Assembly: GCA_019113665.1 (NCBI GenBank)
Contig: DXGW01000042.1
Coordinates: 1-9,328, forward strand
Length of the DNA stretch: 9,328 nt
Direction of reading: 5' to 3'
Source of the DNA: Candidatus Alistipes excrementipullorum
Lineage (GTDB): Bacteria; Bacteroidota; Bacteroidia; Bacteroidales; Rikenellaceae
Below the pieces are notes generated by a model that worked only from the letters and a program-made list of their open reading frames with translations, ran no database searches and was not told where the DNA came from. Of the stretch, positions 6,501-9,328 are shown piece after piece. Made by a program: the position numbers and the translations under genes. The first letter of the stretch is position 1. Every line of letters starts with the position of its first letter.

Positions 6501-6520
6501 CCTGCGGCACAACCGCCAGG
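6501..6520 (+). promoter_or_regulatory. Small hairpin in the leader of the efflux operon
   Basis: CCTGCGG (6501-6507) pairs with CCG-c-CAGG (6513-6520) with one bulged C and a 5-nt loop, ending 25 nt before the adaptor start codon. It has no T-run and so is not a terminator. It could affect message stability or translation, or be incidental. Confidence 0.25.
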
Positions 6521-6545
6521 GAATCACACATAAAACATCGTCTGT

Positions 6546-7805
6546 ATGAATCTCGACAAGATGAAGACGGATTTGAAAAAGATCAAACCCGCGAATCTGA
6601 AGAAGGCGGCATCGAAGGCCGCCCATGTCCGCATAAGAATGACCCGCCGACGCTGGATCGCAGCTATCAGTTCCCTGGTGCTCATCGGCGTGGCACTCTT
6701 CTTCATACTGCGGCCGAAACCGCCCGTGGTGATACTGCCGATAGTCGAAGTCGAACCCGTAAACACCGAGGACGTGAACATCTACGGCGAATATGTGGGA
6801 CGCATACGCGCCCAGCAGTTCGTCGAGATACGCGCACGCGTCGAAGGGTTCCTCGAGAAAATGCTCTTCGCCGAGGGTACATACGTGAAGAAGGGCCAGA
6901 TCCTCTTCATCATCGACCCCAAGCTCTATGAAGCACGCATGAACCGCGCCAAGGCCCAACTCAACAAGGCCCGTGCACAGGCCCTCAAGGCCGAGCGCGA
7001 CCTGAACCGCATTCGCCCGCTCTACGAGCAGAGTGCAGCCAGCCAGCTGGACCTCGACAACGCCATAGCCTCGTACGAGAGCGCCACGGCCGACGTAATA
7101 GTCGGCGAGGCCGACCTGACGCAGGCCGAGCTGACGCTGAGCTACACCACCGTACGCTCGCCGATAGCGGGATACATCTCCGAGCGCAATGCCGACATAG
7201 GTACGCTCGTAGGCCCCAACGGCAAGTCGCTGCTGGCGACGGTAGTCAAGAGCGACACCGTACGTGTGGATTTCAGCATGACGGCCCTCGACTACCTGCG
7301 AAGCAAGGCCCGCAACGTCAATCTCGGACACAAGGACTCGACCCGCAAGTGGGACCCCTACATCACCGTGACGCTGGCCGACGGGTCGCAGTACCCGATG
7401 CGCGGACTCGTCGACTTCGCCGACCCGCAGGTCGACCCGCAGACCGGTACATTCTCCGTACGCGCCGAGATGGCAAATCCCGACCACGTTCTGCTGCCGG
7501 GGCAGTTCACCAAGGTCAAGCTCCTGCTCGACGTGCGTGAGAACGCGATAGTGGTACCGACAAAGGCCCTCGTGCTCGAAAAGGGCGGCGCCCACATCTT
7601 CGTGGTACGTCCCGACAGCATCGTCGAGAAGCGTTTCGTCGAGACAGGCCCCGAAATCGGGAACAATACAGTCATCGAGCGCGGTCTGGCCAGCGACGAG
7701 AACATCGTCGTCGAGGGATACCACAAGCTCTCGCACGGACAGAAGGTAGAACCCGTGCTCGCCCCCAGGGAAGAAGAGACCGACAACAACGATAACAAGG
7801 AGTAA
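6546..7805 (+). CDS. RND efflux periplasmic adaptor (membrane fusion protein, AcrA/MexA family)
   Basis: This 419-residue adaptor links an inner-membrane RND pump to an outer-membrane channel. Residues 1-36 are a Lys/Arg-rich cytoplasmic tail, residues 37-55 a single membrane helix, and the rest is periplasmic. There is no lipobox Cys, so it is anchored by the helix rather than by lipid. The first half of the lipoyl domain (about 90-125), an alpha-helical hairpin (about 126-190), the second lipoyl half (RSPIAGYISERNADIGTLV), a beta-barrel (about 215-310) and a membrane-proximal domain follow in the usual order. The hairpin tip carries R155, L159 and S166 in the RxxxLxxxxxxS arrangement that docks to TolC-type channels. 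The C-terminus is acidic and Asn-rich. M6 is an alternative start. The RND gene follows after 6 bp. Confidence 0.94.
   Translation: MNLDKMKTDLKKIKPANLKKAASKAAHVRIRMTRRRWIAAISSLVLIGVALFFILRPKPPVVILPIVEVEPVNTEDVNIYGEYVGRIRAQQFVEIRARVEGFLEKMLFAEGTYVKKGQILFIIDPKLYEARMNRAKAQLNKARAQALKAERDLNRIRPLYEQSAASQLDLDNAIASYESATADVIVGEADLTQAELTLSYTTVRSPIAGYISERNADIGTLVGPNGKSLLATVVKSDTVRVDFSMTALDYLRSKARNVNLGHKDSTRKWDPYITVTLADGSQYPMRGLVDFADPQVDPQTGTFSVRAEMANPDHVLLPGQFTKVKLLLDVRENAIVVPTKALVLEKGGAHIFVVRPDSIVEKRFVETGPEIGNNTVIERGLASDENIVVEGYHKLSHGQKVEPVLAPREEETDNNDNKE
7797..7802 (+). promoter_or_regulatory. Shine-Dalgarno-like AAGGAG before the RND gene
   Basis: AAGGAG lies within the last codons of the adaptor gene and ends 9 nt before the ATG at 7812. 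Strong Shine-Dalgarno sequences are uncommon in Bacteroidota, where initiation mostly relies on AT-rich leaders. Here the site supports the start at 7812 and suggests reinitiation after the adaptor stop, though the bases also encode Lys-Glu and may be fortuitous. Confidence 0.4.
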
Positions 7806-7811
7806 AAGCCG

Positions 7812-9328
7812 ATGAAGTCCGATTTTTTCATAGACCGTCCGGTCTTTTCGACGGTGCTGTCGATCGTGATCGTGATCGTCGGCGCCATTGGTCTGGTCCT
7901 GCTGCCGGTAGACCAGTACCCGCAGATCGTCCCGCCGACCGTGCGTGTCTCGGCATCGTATCCCGGTGCCGATGCACAGACCGTGACGCAGGCCGTGGCC
8001 ACACCTATTGAGCAGGAGCTCAACGGTACGCCGGGAATGATATACATGGAGTCGTCGAGCTCCAACTCCGGAGGATTCTCCGCCGTGGTGACCTTCGACA
8101 TTTCGACCGACCCCGAGCTCGCCGCCGTAGACATACAGAACCGTATCAAGAAGGCCGAGGCGCGTCTGCCGGCCGAGGTCGTGCAGAACGGCATATCGGT
8201 CGAGAAGCAGGCGTCGAGCAAGCTGATGACCATCACGCTGCTCTCGTCCGACCCCAAGTTCGACGAGATATACCTCAGCAACTACGCCACGCTCAACGTG
8301 CTCGACATGTTGCGACGCGTACCGGGCGTGGGCAGCGTATCCAATGTCGGCAGCCGCTACTACGCCATGCAGATATGGGTACAGCCCGACAAGCTGGCCG
8401 ACCTCGGACTGACAGTCAAGGATCTGCAGAACGCGCTCAAGGACCAGAACCGCGAATCGGCCGCCGGCGTGCTGGGACAGGCTCCGATGGAGGGCATCGA
8501 CGTGACCATACCTATCACGGCGCAGGGCCGTCTGTCGTCCGTGTCGCAGTTCGAGGATATCGTGATCATGGCCAATCCCGACGGTTCGATCATACGTCTG
8601 CGCGACGTTGCGCGCGTATCGCTCGAAGCCTCGTCGTACAGCACCGAGAGCGGTATAAACGGAGGTAACGCCGCTGTGCTCAACATCAACATGCTGCCGG
8701 GCGCCAATGCCATGGAGGTTGCCGAATCGGTGCGCAAAACGATGAAGGAGATCAGCGCCGGATTCCCCGAAGGAATCACCTACGAGATCCCGTTCGACAT
8801 GACCACCTACATCTCGGAGTCGATACACCACGTCTACCGTACGCTGTTCGAAGCCCTGCTGCTGGTGATACTGGTCGTCTTCCTCTCGCTGCAGAGCTGG
8901 AGGGCGACGCTCATTCCCATAATCGCCGTCCCCATATCGCTCATAGGTACGTTCGGCGTCATGCTCGTGTTCGGCTTCTCGCTCAACATGCTCACGTTGC
9001 TGGGACTTATCCTGGCGATCGGTATTGTGGTCGACGACGCCATCGTCGTGGTCGAGAATGTCGACCGTATAATGAACGAGGAACATCTGTCGCCGTATGA
9101 GGCCACCAAGAAGGCGATGAGCAATCTCGGCGGAGCACTCATAGCAATGTCGCTCGTGCTTTGCGCCGTATTCGTGCCGGTAAGTTTCCTGTCGGGCATA
9201 ACCGGACAGCTCTACCGCCAGTTCACCATAACCATCGCCGTATCGGTGATCATCTCGACGATCGTGGCCCTCACGCTGAGCCCGGCCATGTGCGCCATCT
9301 TCCTGCGCCCGGAGAGCCGAAGCAAGAA
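7812..9328 (+). CDS. RND efflux transporter, HAE1 (AcrB/MexB) type, 3' truncated by window end
   Basis: The frame is open from the ATG at 7812 to the end of the window, giving 505 residues, about half of a normal protein of roughly 1,040-1,070. The N-terminus (MKSDFFIDRPVFSTVLSIV) is typical of HAE1 pumps. TM1 covers about residues 10-32, followed by the first periplasmic porter domain (with VDQYPQIVPPTV, SYPGADAQTV, VATPIEQELNG) and then a helix cluster from about residue 338. GIVVDDAIVVVENVDR contains D408 and D409, aligned within one residue of the proton-relay D407/D408 of E. coli AcrB. That and the overall likeness to AcrB support a hydrophobic or amphiphilic efflux pump driven by proton motive force rather than a CusA-type metal pump. 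It is co-transcribed with the adaptor 6 bp upstream. A TolC-like gene probably follows outside the window. Confidence 0.95.
   Translation, partial: MKSDFFIDRPVFSTVLSIVIVIVGAIGLVLLPVDQYPQIVPPTVRVSASYPGADAQTVTQAVATPIEQELNGTPGMIYMESSSSNSGGFSAVVTFDISTDPELAAVDIQNRIKKAEARLPAEVVQNGISVEKQASSKLMTITLLSSDPKFDEIYLSNYATLNVLDMLRRVPGVGSVSNVGSRYYAMQIWVQPDKLADLGLTVKDLQNALKDQNRESAAGVLGQAPMEGIDVTIPITAQGRLSSVSQFEDIVIMANPDGSIIRLRDVARVSLEASSYSTESGINGGNAAVLNINMLPGANAMEVAESVRKTMKEISAGFPEGITYEIPFDMTTYISESIHHVYRTLFEALLLVILVVFLSLQSWRATLIPIIAVPISLIGTFGVMLVFGFSLNMLTLLGLILAIGIVVDDAIVVVENVDRIMNEEHLSPYEATKKAMSNLGGALIAMSLVLCAVFVPVSFLSGITGQLYRQFTITIAVSVIISTIVALTLSPAMCAIFLRPESRSK

Larger units (their letters stand above)
6247..6545. 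other. Divergent intergenic region between copA and the efflux operon
   Basis: This 299-bp stretch holds no convincing gene. It carries a copA promoter box on the minus strand (6283-6290), a box for the efflux operon on the plus strand (6443-6450) and a leader hairpin at 6501-6520. The part between the two boxes (6291-6442) shows no strong palindrome or repeat that I would call an operator. A 60-codon minus-strand frame at 6303-6485 is present but has no family resemblance and overlaps the efflux promoter. Confidence 0.7.

Noticed and set aside
6486..9086. A minus-strand open frame of 866 codons opposite the adaptor and RND genes
   Set aside because: This is the same antisense artefact. It spans two real genes that share one reading frame, crosses their junction, and encodes a His/Arg/Asp/Tyr-rich product with no recognisable family.
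7812..9328. Heavy-metal (CusA-type) RND pump, suggested by the adjacent copA
   Set aside because: The N-terminal sequence and the aligned D408-D409 pair in GIVVDDAIVVVEN fit HAE1 drug pumps, and nothing resembling the CusA methionine relay is visible in the portion present.

Overview
The window looks like chromosomal DNA from a GC-rich member of Bacteroidales. An Alistipes-like organism would fit, but that is an inference. The main clues are exact or near matches to the Bacteroidota -7 promoter box (TAnnTTTG) in front of several genes, short AT-rich leaders mostly lacking Shine-Dalgarno sequences, a DUF2023 gene directly behind a flavodoxin gene (a pairing I know from Bacteroidota), and frequent ATA isoleucine codons in otherwise GC-rich genes.

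Layout. (1) Positions 3-572, plus strand: the 3' part of an unrecognised gene, ending at a strong hairpin (579-609) shared with the convergent genes. (2) Positions 636-2650, minus strand: a three-gene operon. A YjjP-like ThrE N-terminal protein and a YjjB-like ThrE C-terminal protein overlap at ATGA. They are followed after 3 bp by an eight-helix membrane protein of the DUF6064 type. (3) Positions 2779-3629, minus strand: a flavodoxin (fldA) followed 2 bp later by a small cysteine-rich DUF2023 protein, with a hairpin terminator behind it. (4) Positions 3751-6246, minus strand: a Cu(+)-exporting P1B-type ATPase (copA) with one metal-binding domain at the N-terminus and a second, CopZ-like one at the C-terminus. 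(5) Positions 6247-6545: a divergent promoter region. (6) Positions 6546-9328, plus strand: a periplasmic adaptor (membrane fusion protein) and the first half of an HAE1-type RND transporter, cut by the window end. An outer-membrane TolC-like gene would be expected beyond the edge.

How the genes work together. The two ThrE-type halves should form one exporter for amino acids or small organic acids, with the DUF6064 protein as an unexplained membrane partner. Flavodoxin is an FMN electron carrier, and the DUF2023 protein is presumably linked to it. CopA pumps Cu(+) out of the cytoplasm. The adaptor and RND pump form the inner-membrane part of a tripartite efflux system. Its conserved Asp-Asp pair and HAE1-like sequence point to drug-like or amphiphilic substrates rather than metal. 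No transcription factor, RNA gene, mobile element or CRISPR array is visible. I see no clearly novel multi-gene system. The points most worth following are the possible internal start that would release a free CopZ-like domain, the cysteine cluster in DUF2023, the palindromes upstream of the flavodoxin gene, and the ThrE-DUF6064 linkage.
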